Shown here piece after piece: positions 36,987 through 46,515 of a stretch of 50,103 bases of DNA; position 1 is the stretch's first letter; every line of letters starts with the position of its first letter. The notes below the pieces were generated by a model. It was not told where the DNA came from, ran no database searches, and saw only the letters and a program-made list of their open reading frames with translations. This DNA is from Sulfurimonas crateris (lineage in GTDB: Bacteria > Campylobacterota > Campylobacteria > Campylobacterales > Sulfurimonadaceae). Location of the stretch: assembly GCA_945883795.1 (NCBI GenBank), contig CAMCYC010000013.1:1-50103 (forward strand). Reading direction: 5' to 3'. Both the position numbers and the translations under genes were made by a program.

Positions 36987-37660
36987 ATACAGCAACACAT
37001 ATAGCAATCATCATGGATGGAAATGGGCGTTGGGCCGAATTACAAGGCAAAAATAGGGTCAAAGGGCATGAAGTGGGTGCGCAAATTGTCAAAGAGATAA
37101 CCACCTATTGCTCAAACAATAAAGATATACAAAGATTAACGCTTTATGCTTTTTCAACTGAGAATTGGAAAAGACCAAAATTGGAAGTTGAATTTTTAAT
37201 GAAACTTCTAGAACAATATCTCAAAAGAGAACTCCCTGTGTATCTTGAAAATAATGTCCGTTTTGAGCCAATAGGCGACCTTAAAGCATTTTCAAAATCT
37301 TTACAAAAAACAATCAAAGATGTAGAGGAAAAAACTGCTCATTGTGATGGTTTAGTACAATCTTTAGCACTCAATTATGGAGCGCAAAATGAGATGCTTC
37401 GAGCAATAAATAAACTCAAAAATACTCAAGAAACTATAACGCTTCCTATGCTCTCAGATGCACTTGATTGTAAACAAGATGTTGATATTCTCATTCGAAC
37501 AGGTGGAGACCATAGACTTTCAAACTTTTTACTTTGGCAATCAGCTTATGCAGAGCTTTTTTTTACCAACACTTTATGGCCAGATTTTACTATAGGTGAA
37601 TTAGAAAGTATACTCAAAAAATTTACAAAAATTGAACGCCGTTTTGGAGGTTTAAAATAA
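36983..37660 (+). CDS. uppS: polyprenyl (undecaprenyl) diphosphate synthase
   Basis: A cis-prenyltransferase making the C55 lipid carrier for peptidoglycan and surface sugars, 225 residues. Motifs are IIMDGNGRWAE (catalytic Asp12), KGHEVGAQIV, LTLYAFSTENWKR and LIRTGGDHRLSNFLLWQSAY. All expected residues are present. It overlaps both neighbours slightly. Confidence 0.96.
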   Translation: MNTATHIAIIMDGNGRWAELQGKNRVKGHEVGAQIVKEITTYCSNNKDIQRLTLYAFSTENWKRPKLEVEFLMKLLEQYLKRELPVYLENNVRFEPIGDLKAFSKSLQKTIKDVEEKTAHCDGLVQSLALNYGAQNEMLRAINKLKNTQETITLPMLSDALDCKQDVDILIRTGGDHRLSNFLLWQSAYAELFFTNTLWPDFTIGELESILKKFTKIERRFGGLK

Positions 37661-38472
37661 TGGAATTAGTTTTTGCTTTTATTTTTGGAGCGGTAATTGG
37701 TTCATTTTTAAATGTAGTAATTTTAAGAATACCAAAAGATGAATCTATTGTTTTTCCATCTTCACACTGCTATACATGTGGCAATACACTCAAACCTTGG
37801 TATAACATTCCAATTTTTTCATGGATTTTTTTACGGGGAAAATGCGCTTATTGTAGTGCAAAAATATCTCTCCAATACCCTCTAATCGAACTTTTTTCAG
37901 GGATTATCTTTGTACTTTTGGCAAATAAGTTTGGAATTAATCTTAATATTTTTTTAGTTGCTTTGAGTTTTTTAATGCTTTTAGCACTCTCCATGATAGA
38001 TTTAAAATATAAAATGGTTCCAGATAGCCTCAATCTTTTAGCGCTATTTTTTGCTATATTTGGAGCTTGGAGTATTGAAGGATTATTTACAAACTTTCAA
38101 AATGCCTTGTTATTTGCAGGTGGTTTTACGCTACTAAGATTTGCACTTTCCTATATTTTAACCTCATCTGCACATAGACATGCCAAAAAAACAATAACTT
38201 CATGGACAAAAAACTACCATACTTACCCTTTTATAGAAGCTATGGGCGAAGGAGATATTATGGTGAGCGCAACCATGGGTGCACTTCTTGGACTCAAACT
38301 CACACTTGTTGCTATCTTTTTTTCTGCTCTTTTAGCACTTCCTATTATGCTTGTACAAAGAAAAGTAAGCGAAGAAAATACAATCCCTTTTGTCCCTTTT
38401 TTAGCCTTAGCCACATTTTTAGTTTATCTCTTTGATACGCCAATTTTATCTTACATCGAGGCAAATTATTAA
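37660..38472 (+). CDS. pilD: prepilin peptidase (type IV leader peptidase)
   Basis: A 270-residue integral membrane aspartic peptidase/N-methylase that processes type IV pilins and pseudopilins. The Cys-pair motif CYTCGN...CAYC lies in the first cytoplasmic loop (about 38-68). The two active-site Asp regions are SMIDLKYKMVPD (about 112-123) and AMGEGDIMVSATMGALLG (about 193-210). Several hydrophobic helices are predicted. Co-transcribed with uppS. Confidence 0.94.
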   Translation: MELVFAFIFGAVIGSFLNVVILRIPKDESIVFPSSHCYTCGNTLKPWYNIPIFSWIFLRGKCAYCSAKISLQYPLIELFSGIIFVLLANKFGINLNIFLVALSFLMLLALSMIDLKYKMVPDSLNLLALFFAIFGAWSIEGLFTNFQNALLFAGGFTLLRFALSYILTSSAHRHAKKTITSWTKNYHTYPFIEAMGEGDIMVSATMGALLGLKLTLVAIFFSALLALPIMLVQRKVSEENTIPFVPFLALATFLVYLFDTPILSYIEANY

Positions 38473-38474
38473 TT

Positions 38475-39494
38475 ATGAAAAGACTCCAAAAATATATTAT
38501 TGCAAATCTCTCACTCTTATTTTTTACAATTTTTTTACCCCTTTTTTCTATAGCTTCTGTTATTTTTTTAATAAAACTTGCAACTTATACCTCAATAATT
38601 CAACTTACCATTTGGGAGATGACAAAACTTTATTTTTTCATTTTACCTGAGATTTTATTTTATACTTTACCTGTCACTTTTTTTGTAGCGGCGACACTTT
38701 CAGTTTTTAAACTCTCGACAGATAATGAGATTGTTGTCCTTTTTGCACTTGGAATTCACCCTTCATTTATTGTCAAAACACTCATCAAACCTGCTCTCAT
38801 TTTATGTGTCCTTTTGATTTTTGATTTTTTTATCCTTTTTCCACATGCCACTGTTTTATCCAGTAACTTTGTGTCTTATAAAACAAGTGAAGCAAAATTC
38901 AATCTCTCAGCTTCAGAATTTGGACATAGTTTTGGAAATTGGCTACTTTATGTAGGTAAGAATAACGCTAATGGCACTTATGGCGATATATTTTTGTTCA
39001 ACAAAAACAAAAAAGAGGAGATTCTCATTGGTGCAAAAAATGCACAAATTATAAATAATGGCGGTATCTTACGACTCAAACTCAGCCAAGGCGAAGGGTA
39101 TAGTTACTCAAAAGAAAAGTTTTCCCAAATAAATTTTGAGACCATGTTTATTAATGATACACTAACGACTGACCTTACAATCTATAGAACACCAATAGAA
39201 TATTGGCTCTCATCTGATAGAAAAGAGAGCAAAAAGCAGATGTTTATCACGGATACACTTTTGAGTATTTTTCCACTTATCAGTTTATTTTTAATAGCGG
39301 GAATAAGTATCGTCCATATAAGACAGCAACAAGGCAAAGTTTATCTCTATATGTTTTTAAGTTTAGCTCTTTATTATAGTGCCGTTATTGGTCTTCAAAA
39401 TCTCTTATCTTTTTATACAATTCCCGTTGTTACTATCAGTTGGATGGCTCTTGCATACATAGTGTATAAAAAAAATGTACTCAGTAGATTCTAA
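38475..39494 (+). CDS. LptF/LptG family lipopolysaccharide export permease
   Basis: A 339-residue protein with N-terminal helices (about 10-35, 52-72, 95-118), a periplasmic beta-jellyroll-like middle (about 130-245) and C-terminal helices (about 250-335), the YjgP/YjgQ layout. It would be half of the LPS-extracting ABC transporter, with LptB and the partner permease encoded elsewhere. LptF versus LptG cannot be separated by eye. Its last base is the first base of truA. Confidence 0.88.
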   Translation: MKRLQKYIIANLSLLFFTIFLPLFSIASVIFLIKLATYTSIIQLTIWEMTKLYFFILPEILFYTLPVTFFVAATLSVFKLSTDNEIVVLFALGIHPSFIVKTLIKPALILCVLLIFDFFILFPHATVLSSNFVSYKTSEAKFNLSASEFGHSFGNWLLYVGKNNANGTYGDIFLFNKNKKEEILIGAKNAQIINNGGILRLKLSQGEGYSYSKEKFSQINFETMFINDTLTTDLTIYRTPIEYWLSSDRKESKKQMFITDTLLSIFPLISLFLIAGISIVHIRQQQGKVYLYMFLSLALYYSAVIGLQNLLSFYTIPVVTISWMALAYIVYKKNVLSRF

Positions 39495-40204
39495 TGAGAT
39501 ACGCAATTACTCTTGCTTATAATGGCACAAACTTTTTTGGTTCGCAAATACAAAAAGAGACAAATAATACTGTATTTGGAACAATAGAACATATTCTCAA
39601 ACAACTTGGAATTGATGAAAAAGTTGTCGTTTCTGGAAGAACAGACAGAGGTGTTCATGCAACTGCACAGGTGTGTCATGTTGATTTACCTCCATTTTGG
39701 GATGATATAGCAAAATTCAAAAAAGTTTTAGAAAAAATGGTTCCTGCTTCTTTACAAATAAAAAAAATTCAAAAAGTAAATGATACATTCCATGCAAGAT
39801 ACAGTGCAAAAAAAAGAGTGTATAGATATATTATTAAAGAGGCAAAAAGCAACCCTTTTGAAGAGAGTTTTGTAACTTTTTTAGAAGATGTAAACTTTGA
39901 GCAAATAGAAAAAAATATCAAACTTTTTTTAGGTGAACATGATTTTAAATACTTTATGAAAACGGGAAGCGATAGTAAAAGTACAACGCGGATTATTTAT
40001 CGAGCTTTTGCCTATAAACACAAAGGTTTTTTCATTTTAAATTTTGAAGCAAACGGATTTTTAAGAAGCCAAATCAGGCTTATGGTGGGAGCGCTTTTAA
40101 AACTTACAGCAACACAAATACAAGAGCAAATTGAGGGAAATAAAATCCATAAAATTAAACCTGCATGCTCAAATGGTTTGTATCTTGCCAGAATTAAATA
40201 TTAA
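39494..40204 (+). CDS. truA: tRNA pseudouridine(38-40) synthase
   Basis: Modifies uridines 38-40 in the tRNA anticodon arm, 236 residues. The start MRYAITLAYNGTNFFGSQ and the catalytic Asp in VVSGRTDRGVHATAQV (about residue 52) fit, as does ANGFLRSQIRLMVG. It overlaps the convergent lyase gene by 11 bp at its 3' end, with no terminator between them. Confidence 0.96.
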   Translation: MRYAITLAYNGTNFFGSQIQKETNNTVFGTIEHILKQLGIDEKVVVSGRTDRGVHATAQVCHVDLPPFWDDIAKFKKVLEKMVPASLQIKKIQKVNDTFHARYSAKKRVYRYIIKEAKSNPFEESFVTFLEDVNFEQIEKNIKLFLGEHDFKYFMKTGSDSKSTTRIIYRAFAYKHKGFFILNFEANGFLRSQIRLMVGALLKLTATQIQEQIEGNKIHKIKPACSNGLYLARIKY

Positions 40205-41156
40205 GTAAAGCTAAAGCACCTTTATAAATTGGTTCGTCTATAAAGCCATACTCTTCATCCACAAAACCAGCAATCCCTTCAGCTTGATGCATCTCAAAAA
40301 GTTTGATAATCACTTTTGCTCTTTGTATCTCTTTTTCTTCATTCACAAAAACCTGATTCACAAGTAATACTTGTTTAGGTGAAATACACCCTTTTGCATC
40401 ATATCCCATCTGCTTTTCCAAAGCTATCCATGCCAAAAAAACATCAAGGTTTAAAAATTCTTGATACACAAATGATACAGGCTTTACATGCATAGATTTA
40501 CAAGTGATAAGAAAATGAGAAAGCATATAAAGCATAGTTGGATTCTCTATTTGAATAAGACTTTGCGGAAGTTGCATATCAGCAAAAAGGTCTAAAATAC
40601 CAAGATACATACAAGTCACTTTTTTATTGACTCTCAGTGAAGCCAGATTATGCCATGCAGAGGCTGTTTCAATCGAGAGATGTAACTCTGTTTCATCATG
40701 TAAGAGTGCTAAAATATTTCGTACCTCTTGTTGATTTCTAATCTTTGGCACCCGAATCGCATCTGGCATAAACTGATTTAAATAAGTAATCTCCTCATAA
40801 CCACCCTCATCAAGAGCATTTACCCGCACTACAAGTTTTTTGTTACTTTGTCTATGATGTCTTAAAAATATTGCACACAATACAAGTGCAAACGGTTTGT
40901 CTTCTTTGCTTACTCCATCTTCAAGATTTAAGATAATACAATCAGCCTCAAGTGATTCTATCTTCATTAAATGTTTTATATTATTACATGAAAGCATTAA
41001 AGCAGAACGAAAATTATTTTTTTTATTAACCTCTCTAAAGAGTGGTATTGCTAATTTATCCAACGCACTTAAATCTCGTTTTTGATACGCTTTTTGAACT
41101 AAAATTAAAAAATCATTTGACACTTTTTTTTGCCTTTTTAGAATTTTTTTCATCAT
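40194..41156 (-). CDS. HpcH/HpaI aldolase / citrate lyase beta-like protein
   Basis: A 320-residue protein related to the CitE/HpcH TIM-barrel family. It contains LEADCIILNLEDGVSKEDK, then KKLVVRVNALDEGG and HLSIETASAWHNL and a late MGYDAKGCISPKQVLLVN. These hold the metal- and CoA-acid-binding residues of the family. The substrate is unknown. Its start lies 44 bp inside the cytochrome gene, which would couple them. It converges on truA with an 11-bp overlap. Confidence 0.8.
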   Translation of the reverse strand: MMKKILKRQKKVSNDFLILVQKAYQKRDLSALDKLAIPLFREVNKKNNFRSALMLSCNNIKHLMKIESLEADCIILNLEDGVSKEDKPFALVLCAIFLRHHRQSNKKLVVRVNALDEGGYEEITYLNQFMPDAIRVPKIRNQQEVRNILALLHDETELHLSIETASAWHNLASLRVNKKVTCMYLGILDLFADMQLPQSLIQIENPTMLYMLSHFLITCKSMHVKPVSFVYQEFLNLDVFLAWIALEKQMGYDAKGCISPKQVLLVNQVFVNEEKEIQRAKVIIKLFEMHQAEGIAGFVDEEYGFIDEPIYKGALALLNI

Positions 41157-41475
41157 CTTGATGCAAAAATAGATACAATGAACTTATCTCTAAATCTGTC
41201 AAAAAATATCGTGGCATCCCACCTATTCTACTGCTAAGAGCTTTATAAAAATGTTCGTATTGTAACTGATTTATAGCAGAACCACCAAAACTTTTTTTGA
41301 CATCTTTATGGATATAAGTTGCAACAATTTTCCCCTCACCTTTATCACCATGACAAAGCTGACAGCCTATTCCACGAGGGTCTTTATAAAGTCTAGCAGC
41401 ATATTCAAGCGGTGTAATAAAAGAGGTCTCGCAAAAAAGTAAATATGGAAAAAGGAGGAATATTAAATATTTCAT
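41113..41475 (-). CDS. small secreted c-type cytochrome
   Basis: A 120-residue protein with a short signal peptide (MKYLIFLLFPYLLFC, cleavage near CET), one CQLCHG haem motif and a downstream axial-ligand Met region (GGMPRYFLTDLEISSLYLFL), a class I cytochrome c layout. A longer reading from 41562 would place 29 charged/aromatic residues before the signal peptide, so the internal ATG at 41475 is chosen. The charged C-terminus (KKAKKSVK) extends into the lyase gene. Confidence 0.8.
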   Translation of the reverse strand: MKYLIFLLFPYLLFCETSFITPLEYAARLYKDPRGIGCQLCHGDKGEGKIVATYIHKDVKKSFGGSAINQLQYEHFYKALSSRIGGMPRYFLTDLEISSLYLFLHQDDEKNSKKAKKSVK

Positions 41476-41501
41476 GGTAAAGCGACCTATTATTATTTGA
41501 T

Positions 41502-41510
41502 TGCTATAAT
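41502..41510 (+). promoter_or_regulatory. extended -10 promoter of the folD-trpB unit
   Basis: TGCTATAAT in the 62-bp gap between divergent genes, 27 bp upstream of the folD ATG. TGn plus a consensus TATAAT is a strong sigma-70 signal, and the ribosome site GAGGG follows. Confidence 0.6.
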
Positions 41511-41537
41511 ACCAAAAATATAATTTATGAGGGTTAA

Positions 41538-42398
41538 ATGCAAATTCTTGATGGTAAAGCACTTTCTCAAAAAATAGAAGAAGAGGTCAAAAAAGGTGTA
41601 AAGGAGTTCAAAATTTCTACTGGTTCAGTTCCAGGTTTAGCTGTCGTTTTAGTAGGTCATGATGCAGCAAGTCAAGCGTATGTGAGTATGAAAAAAAAGG
41701 CTTGTGATAGAGTTGGTTTTTATTCAGTAACACATGAAATGCCTGAAGATATTTCTCAAGAGGCGATAGAAAACACAATTACCATGATGAATAAAAATCC
41801 AAATATTGATGGTATTCTTATCCAGCTTCCACTCCCCGCCCAAATAGATACAACAAAAATCCTAGAACTCGTAGACCCAAGCAAAGATGTCGATGGTTTT
41901 CACCCTTATAATGTGGGAAGATTAACAACAGGACTTGATGGATTTGTACCATGCACGCCACTTGGTGTTATGGAACTTTTAAAAGAGTACAACATAGATG
42001 TAAAAGGGAAAAATTGCGTTGTTGTTGGAGCTTCAAATATTGTTGGAAAACCTATGGCATCTTTACTTTTAAATGCAAATGCAACTGTTGAAATTTGCCA
42101 TATTTTTACAGATGATTTAACAAAACATACGCTGGGTGCAGATATTTTATTTGTTGGCGTAGGTGTGATTAACCTCATCAAAGAAAATATGGTAAAACAA
42201 GACGCTATCATCATCGATATTGGAATTAATAGAACTGAAAGTGGAAAACTTGTAGGTGATGTAGATTATGAAAATGTGAGCCAAAAATGTTCTTATATTA
42301 CTCCCGTTCCAGGTGGTGTTGGACCTATGACAATTGCCATGTTATTAAGTAATTCACTCAAAGCTGCAAAAATTAACGCAAAAGAGAAAATAAAGTAA
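41538..42398 (+). CDS. folD: methylenetetrahydrofolate dehydrogenase/cyclohydrolase
   Basis: One-carbon metabolism enzyme, 286 residues. Motifs YVSMKKKACDRVGF (catalytic Lys), GILIQLPLP and the NADP-binding VVGASNIVGKPMASLLL all fit. The C-terminal YITPVPGGVGPMTIAML is diagnostic. It heads a plus-strand unit with lepB directly after it (no gap). Confidence 0.97.
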   Translation: MQILDGKALSQKIEEEVKKGVKEFKISTGSVPGLAVVLVGHDAASQAYVSMKKKACDRVGFYSVTHEMPEDISQEAIENTITMMNKNPNIDGILIQLPLPAQIDTTKILELVDPSKDVDGFHPYNVGRLTTGLDGFVPCTPLGVMELLKEYNIDVKGKNCVVVGASNIVGKPMASLLLNANATVEICHIFTDDLTKHTLGADILFVGVGVINLIKENMVKQDAIIIDIGINRTESGKLVGDVDYENVSQKCSYITPVPGGVGPMTIAMLLSNSLKAAKINAKEKIK

Positions 42399-43208
42399 AT
42401 GAAAGAGTTTTTAAAAAAATCGTATAAATTTTCCAATTCATGGACTGGAACTATCATTATAGTTTTATTTGTTATCTTTTTTATAGCACAAGCTTTTAGA
42501 ATCCCTTCAGGCTCTATGAAAGATTCACTCTTAATTGGAGACCACCTTTTTGCAAAAAAATTTGCGTATGGTATTTCAATGCCACATATCCCATTTTTAG
42601 AACTTTCCATTATGCCATGGAGCGATAAACTTCGTCTTATAGATGGAGATAAACCCCAAAGAGGTGATATTGTAATTTTTCGCTATCCAAATAATATTCA
42701 ACAACACTTTGTAAAACGGTGTGTAGCACTTCCAGATGATGAGCTTTTTGTTTTAAACAAAGATTTATATCTTCACCAGAGTGAAGGTGATGAATGGATT
42801 AAAAATAATTTTCCAGAAGAAGATAGAGTTGTTTATGATGGCAAAATATGGGTGAAAAACCCTTATACAAAACAACATCCTGGAATCCACCATGATAATA
42901 AAATTACCAATAATGGAAAATATCCACAACAACTCTTTAATTTTGCTCCAATTAAAGTTGAAAAAAATAGCTATTTTATGATGGGTGATAACCGAGACCA
43001 TTCGAATGATAGCCGTTTTTGGGGAAGTGTTCCTTATGACAATATTGAAGGTACACCTTGGTTTATCTACTTTTCAATTGATGAAAACTGGGAAATTAGA
43101 TGGGATAGAGTTGGCAAAACTCCAACGGATTTAGAATCTTCCGAACATTTAGATTTGGCTAGAGATATAAGAATAAAAGAAGATAAAGCTGACCATGGAA
43201 TCTATTGA
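42399..43208 (+). CDS. lepB: signal peptidase I
   Basis: Membrane peptidase that removes Sec/Tat signal peptides. It has 269 residues with one membrane segment (about 17-33). The catalytic Ser39 is in RIPSGSMKDSL and the general-base Lys in FVKRCVALPDD. The late GDNRDHSNDSRFWG box is present. It starts immediately after folD and overlaps the M50 protease start by 14 bp. Confidence 0.96.
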   Translation: MKEFLKKSYKFSNSWTGTIIIVLFVIFFIAQAFRIPSGSMKDSLLIGDHLFAKKFAYGISMPHIPFLELSIMPWSDKLRLIDGDKPQRGDIVIFRYPNNIQQHFVKRCVALPDDELFVLNKDLYLHQSEGDEWIKNNFPEEDRVVYDGKIWVKNPYTKQHPGIHHDNKITNNGKYPQQLFNFAPIKVEKNSYFMMGDNRDHSNDSRFWGSVPYDNIEGTPWFIYFSIDENWEIRWDRVGKTPTDLESSEHLDLARDIRIKEDKADHGIY

Positions 43209-43872
43209 TATTTTAAAAATTGCGGGAACAGTTTTGGCTTTAGCGGTTGCTATTATTGGACATGAGATTATGCATGGTTGGGTGGCTTATAAATATGGAG
43301 ATATGACTGCCAAAAATGCTGGAAGACTCTCTATTAATCCTCTGACTCATGTAGATTTAGTAGGTACAATTATCGTCCCATTAAGCATGTACTTTTTACC
43401 AATACTTCTTGGTGGAGATAGTGGATTTTTGTTTGGCTGGGCAAAACCTGTTCCTGTAAACATGGCAACTGTAATAAATAGAGGTGGCTATAATGCAGCT
43501 ATACAAGTTGATTTAGCAGGAATAGTTTATAATTTCACCCTTGCAGTTTTTGCTTCTATTGCAGTAGTGAGCATGGATAATCCGACCAATGCAGATAGTT
43601 TAATATATATCTTTATTTATATTTTCATCTTTCAATTACTTGTAATTAATGTCGTTTTAGGAGTCTTTAATTTACTCCCAATTCCACAATTTGATGGTGC
43701 ACATTTTGTAATGCATCTGGCACTCAAAAACAAAATCAATGGAGTTGCAGAATTTTTTTATAAAACTGAGAGATATGGGATTATTATCGTTTTAATTGTT
43801 CTTATGACCCCACTCAAAGATTATTTGCTACTCCTTCCAGTGCAAACAATTTTACATCTACTACTATCATAA
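43195..43872 (+). CDS. site-2 protease family (M50) membrane metallopeptidase
   Basis: A 225-residue membrane protein. The zinc motif HEIMH (His23, Glu24, His27) is in the first helix, and the third ligand region NLLPIPQFDGAHFV is at about 160-173. No PDZ domain, so it is the short type. Substrate unknown; intramembrane cleavage of an anti-sigma factor or remnant signal peptide is possible. It overlaps lepB by 14 bp, which links it to signal-peptide processing by context. Confidence 0.9.
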   Translation: MESIDILKIAGTVLALAVAIIGHEIMHGWVAYKYGDMTAKNAGRLSINPLTHVDLVGTIIVPLSMYFLPILLGGDSGFLFGWAKPVPVNMATVINRGGYNAAIQVDLAGIVYNFTLAVFASIAVVSMDNPTNADSLIYIFIYIFIFQLLVINVVLGVFNLLPIPQFDGAHFVMHLALKNKINGVAEFFYKTERYGIIIVLIVLMTPLKDYLLLLPVQTILHLLLS

Positions 43873-43891
43873 AATAATAAGGGAAAAAAAT

Positions 43892-44332
43892 ATGAAATTT
43901 TATATCGCTACAGACCATGCTGGAATTGACCTCAAAGATTATACTGTCGAACTTTTAAAAGAAAAAGGGCATGAAATTATAGATTTAGGACCATTTTCAA
44001 AAGATAGAGTTGATTATCCTGATTATGCAGTTAAAGTTTCACAAGCTGTTTTACAAGATAGTGATGCACAAGGAATTCTCATTTGTGGTTCTGGAATTGG
44101 TATGAGCATGGCTGCAAATCGTCATGTAGGTATTCGTGCAGCTTTATGCCATGACGCTTATACAGCAACTGTGGCTCGTGGACATAATGATGCTAATGTT
44201 TTATGTTTTGGTGAGAGAATTGTTGGAAAAGGTGTTACAGAATCAATACTTGATGCTTGGATTGCAGGAGATTTTGATGGCGGTAGACATATCCAACGAG
44301 TTGCAAAAATAGAAGCTATACAACCCGCTTAA
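43892..44332 (+). CDS. rpiB: ribose-5-phosphate isomerase B
   Basis: Interconverts ribose-5-P and ribulose-5-P. It has 146 residues. The start YIATDHAGIDLKDY, the active-site Cys in ILICGSGIGMSMAANR, His in LCHDAYTA, and RGHNDANVLCFGER all match RpiB/LacAB. Preceded by a good GGGAAAAA ribosome site. Confidence 0.96.
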   Translation: MKFYIATDHAGIDLKDYTVELLKEKGHEIIDLGPFSKDRVDYPDYAVKVSQAVLQDSDAQGILICGSGIGMSMAANRHVGIRAALCHDAYTATVARGHNDANVLCFGERIVGKGVTESILDAWIAGDFDGGRHIQRVAKIEAIQPA

Positions 44333-44342
44333 AGGAAAGCTT

Positions 44343-44675
44343 ATGTTTTGGGAATGGTCACTTTTAACAATTTTATCTATACTTTCTATTTATCTCTTTG
44401 TGAAAATGTTTTACTTCAAAAGCATTACAAATAAAGAGCAAAGAAGTAATGATTTGATGAAATTAACACTGCAAGAAGCAGAAATACTTATACGAAAATA
44501 TCAAATACAGTTACAACGGGCACTTGGAAATGTTGATATTTTAAGTGAAGAGATGACAAAACTAAGAAATGAATTGAAACTTTTAAAATCAAGAAATACA
44601 AAACATCGCCAAGAGGCAGAACGCCTCAATGGTAAAATTAAAGCACTAGAGACTCGAATAGATGCTCTTATATAA
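44343..44675 (+). CDS. small membrane-anchored coiled-coil protein, unknown function
   Basis: A 110-residue protein with one N-terminal membrane segment (about 5-22) and a long helical heptad-rich remainder (LQEAEILIRKYQIQLQRALG, then EEMTKLRNELKLLKSRN). The family is not recognised. It sits 10 bp after rpiB and 9 bp before apt in the same unit, so it is expressed with housekeeping genes. Confidence 0.75.
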   Translation: MFWEWSLLTILSILSIYLFVKMFYFKSITNKEQRSNDLMKLTLQEAEILIRKYQIQLQRALGNVDILSEEMTKLRNELKLLKSRNTKHRQEAERLNGKIKALETRIDALI

Positions 44676-44684
44676 AGGAATAAC

Positions 44685-45233
44685 ATGCAACTCAGTTCTG
44701 AACATAGAAAAATAATTGAAGACTCTATTAGAGATATCAAAGATTTTCCAAAACCAGGGATAATTTTTAAAGACATCACGACCCTTTTAAATAATAAAGA
44801 GGCGTATTCTATTTTAATGAATCATCTTTATGAAAAATACAAAGAATACAATCTAGATTATATAGCTGGAATTGATGCACGAGGTTTTATCTTTGGTGCA
44901 ACTTTAGCTCAAATGCTTGGTCTTGGTTTTGTCCCAATTAGAAAAAAAGGGAAACTTCCATACACCACTATCAGTGAAAAATACTCTTTGGAATATGGTA
45001 TAGATGAGATAGAGGTGCATATAGATGCTTTTAGTAAAATCCAAAATGCAAGGGTACTTCTTATGGATGATTTAATAGCAACTGGTGGTACAGCAAACGC
45101 TGCAGCAACACTTGTAAATCAAGCTGGTGCAAACTGTGTTGAAGCTTGTTTTATTATAGGCTTAAACTTTTTAGACGGTATCAAAAATCTCGAACAAAAA
45201 ACAGCCGTTTATTCTATTATAGAGGTGAACTAA
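44685..45233 (+). CDS. apt: adenine phosphoribosyltransferase
   Basis: Salvages adenine to AMP using PRPP. It has 182 residues. [16 protein letters not shown] at the start, [17 protein letters not shown], and the PRPP loop [18 protein letters not shown] are all present. Its stop overlaps the trpB start by one base (TAATG). Confidence 0.96.
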   Translation: MQLSSEHRKIIEDSIRDIKDFPKPGIIFKDITTLLNNKEAYSILMNHLYEKYKEYNLDYIAGIDARGFIFGATLAQMLGLGFVPIRKKGKLPYTTISEKYSLEYGIDEIEVHIDAFSKIQNARVLLMDDLIATGGTANAAATLVNQAGANCVEACFIIGLNFLDGIKNLEQKTAVYSIIEVN

Positions 45234-46435
45234 TGTATATCCCTAAAGCTTCAAAATTTGACCCAGATGAAAATGGACACTTTGGTATTTTTGGTGGCAG
45301 ATATGTTCCTGAAACACTTATGCCTGCACTACTCAAACTCAAAGAGGAGTATGACCTTATCCGTTTTGATAAAGATTTTTGGACTGAAGTTCATTATTAC
45401 CTCAAAGATTATGTTGGTCGTCCCTCTCCACTTTATTTTGCAGCCAATATCTCAAAAGAGCTTGGTGCAAAAATATACTTAAAACGGGAAGATTTAAATC
45501 ACACAGGTGCACATAAAGTAAATAATGTTATCGCTCAAGGGCTGATGGCAAAAAGACTCGGCTATAAAAAAATTATTGCAGAAACTGGTGCAGGACAACA
45601 TGGTGTGGCAACTGCAACAATTTGCGCTCTTTTAGATTTGGAATGTCAAATTTTTATGGGTTCAAAAGATGTTGCCCGTCAAGAGCTTAATGTTTTTAGA
45701 ATGAAGCTTTTAGGGGCAAAAGTAAATAGTGTCGAGAGTGGAAGTAAAACGCTCAAAGATGCCATGAATGATGCAATCCGTCACTGGGTTACCAATGCAA
45801 GAGATACTTTTTACATCATAGGTACTGTTGCAGGTCCGCACCCATACCCCATGATGGTAAGAGATTTTCAGGCAATTATTGGCTATGAAGCAAGAATGCA
45901 AATTTTAGAAAAAGAAAACCGTTTACCTGACTATGTCATCGCTTGTATTGGTGGTGGTTCAAACGCTATTGGAACATTTCAACATTTTTTAGAAGATGAA
46001 GAGGTAGAGTGTATCGGTATTGAAGCTGGTGGTCTTGGGATTGAAACAGATAAACATGGATGTTCACTCGAAAAAGGTCGCCCCGGAGTTTTACATGGAC
46101 AGATGAGCTATTTACTTCAAGATGAAGATGGGCAAATTCTAGAAGCACACTCTATATCTGCTGGACTTGATTATCCAGGAATTGGACCTGAACACGCTTT
46201 TCATCATGATAATAAATCTGTCAGCTATGATAATGTCACAGACCAAGAAGCACTTGATGCGTTTGTATGGCTCTCACAAAAAGAGGGAATTATTCCTGCT
46301 TTTGAAACTGCACATGCAGTTGCATATCTCAAAAAGATGCCAAATATAAAAGATAAACTTATCATCGTAAATCTCTCTGGTCGTGGTGATAAAGATATGA
46401 TTCAAGCAAAAAATTTACTCCATTTTGATGAGTAA
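45233..46435 (+). CDS. trpB: tryptophan synthase beta chain
   Basis: PLP enzyme joining indole and serine, 400 residues. It begins [20 protein letters not shown]. The PLP Lys is in [10 protein letters not shown], the phosphate-binding GGGSNAIG loop and HEHAFH-type GPEHAFHHD segment are present. A longer in-frame start at 45146 would read through apt; the ATG at 45233, with GAGGTG seven bases before it, is chosen. No trpA lies next to it. Confidence 0.96.
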   Translation: MYIPKASKFDPDENGHFGIFGGRYVPETLMPALLKLKEEYDLIRFDKDFWTEVHYYLKDYVGRPSPLYFAANISKELGAKIYLKREDLNHTGAHKVNNVIAQGLMAKRLGYKKIIAETGAGQHGVATATICALLDLECQIFMGSKDVARQELNVFRMKLLGAKVNSVESGSKTLKDAMNDAIRHWVTNARDTFYIIGTVAGPHPYPMMVRDFQAIIGYEARMQILEKENRLPDYVIACIGGGSNAIGTFQHFLEDEEVECIGIEAGGLGIETDKHGCSLEKGRPGVLHGQMSYLLQDEDGQILEAHSISAGLDYPGIGPEHAFHHDNKSVSYDNVTDQEALDAFVWLSQKEGIIPAFETAHAVAYLKKMPNIKDKLIIVNLSGRGDKDMIQAKNLLHFDE

Positions 46436-46515
46436 AGTTTAATATAAAATTATAATTCAGGGATTATTTATCAAATATGCAATAAAATCATGATAGTTTA
46501 CATCTAGGGGTTAGC

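Noticed and set aside
41476-41562. 29-residue N-terminal extension of the small cytochrome
   Set aside because: It would place residues before a perfect signal peptide and would cover the folD promoter; ATG 41475 is the better start.
45146-45232. Upstream extension of trpB reading through apt
   Set aside because: It is a shadow of the apt reading frame; the ATG at 45233 has a good ribosome site and the conserved TrpB N-terminus.
46436-46515. tRNA or small RNA gene in the short gap before the last MCP
   Set aside because: No cloverleaf or strong hairpin visible.
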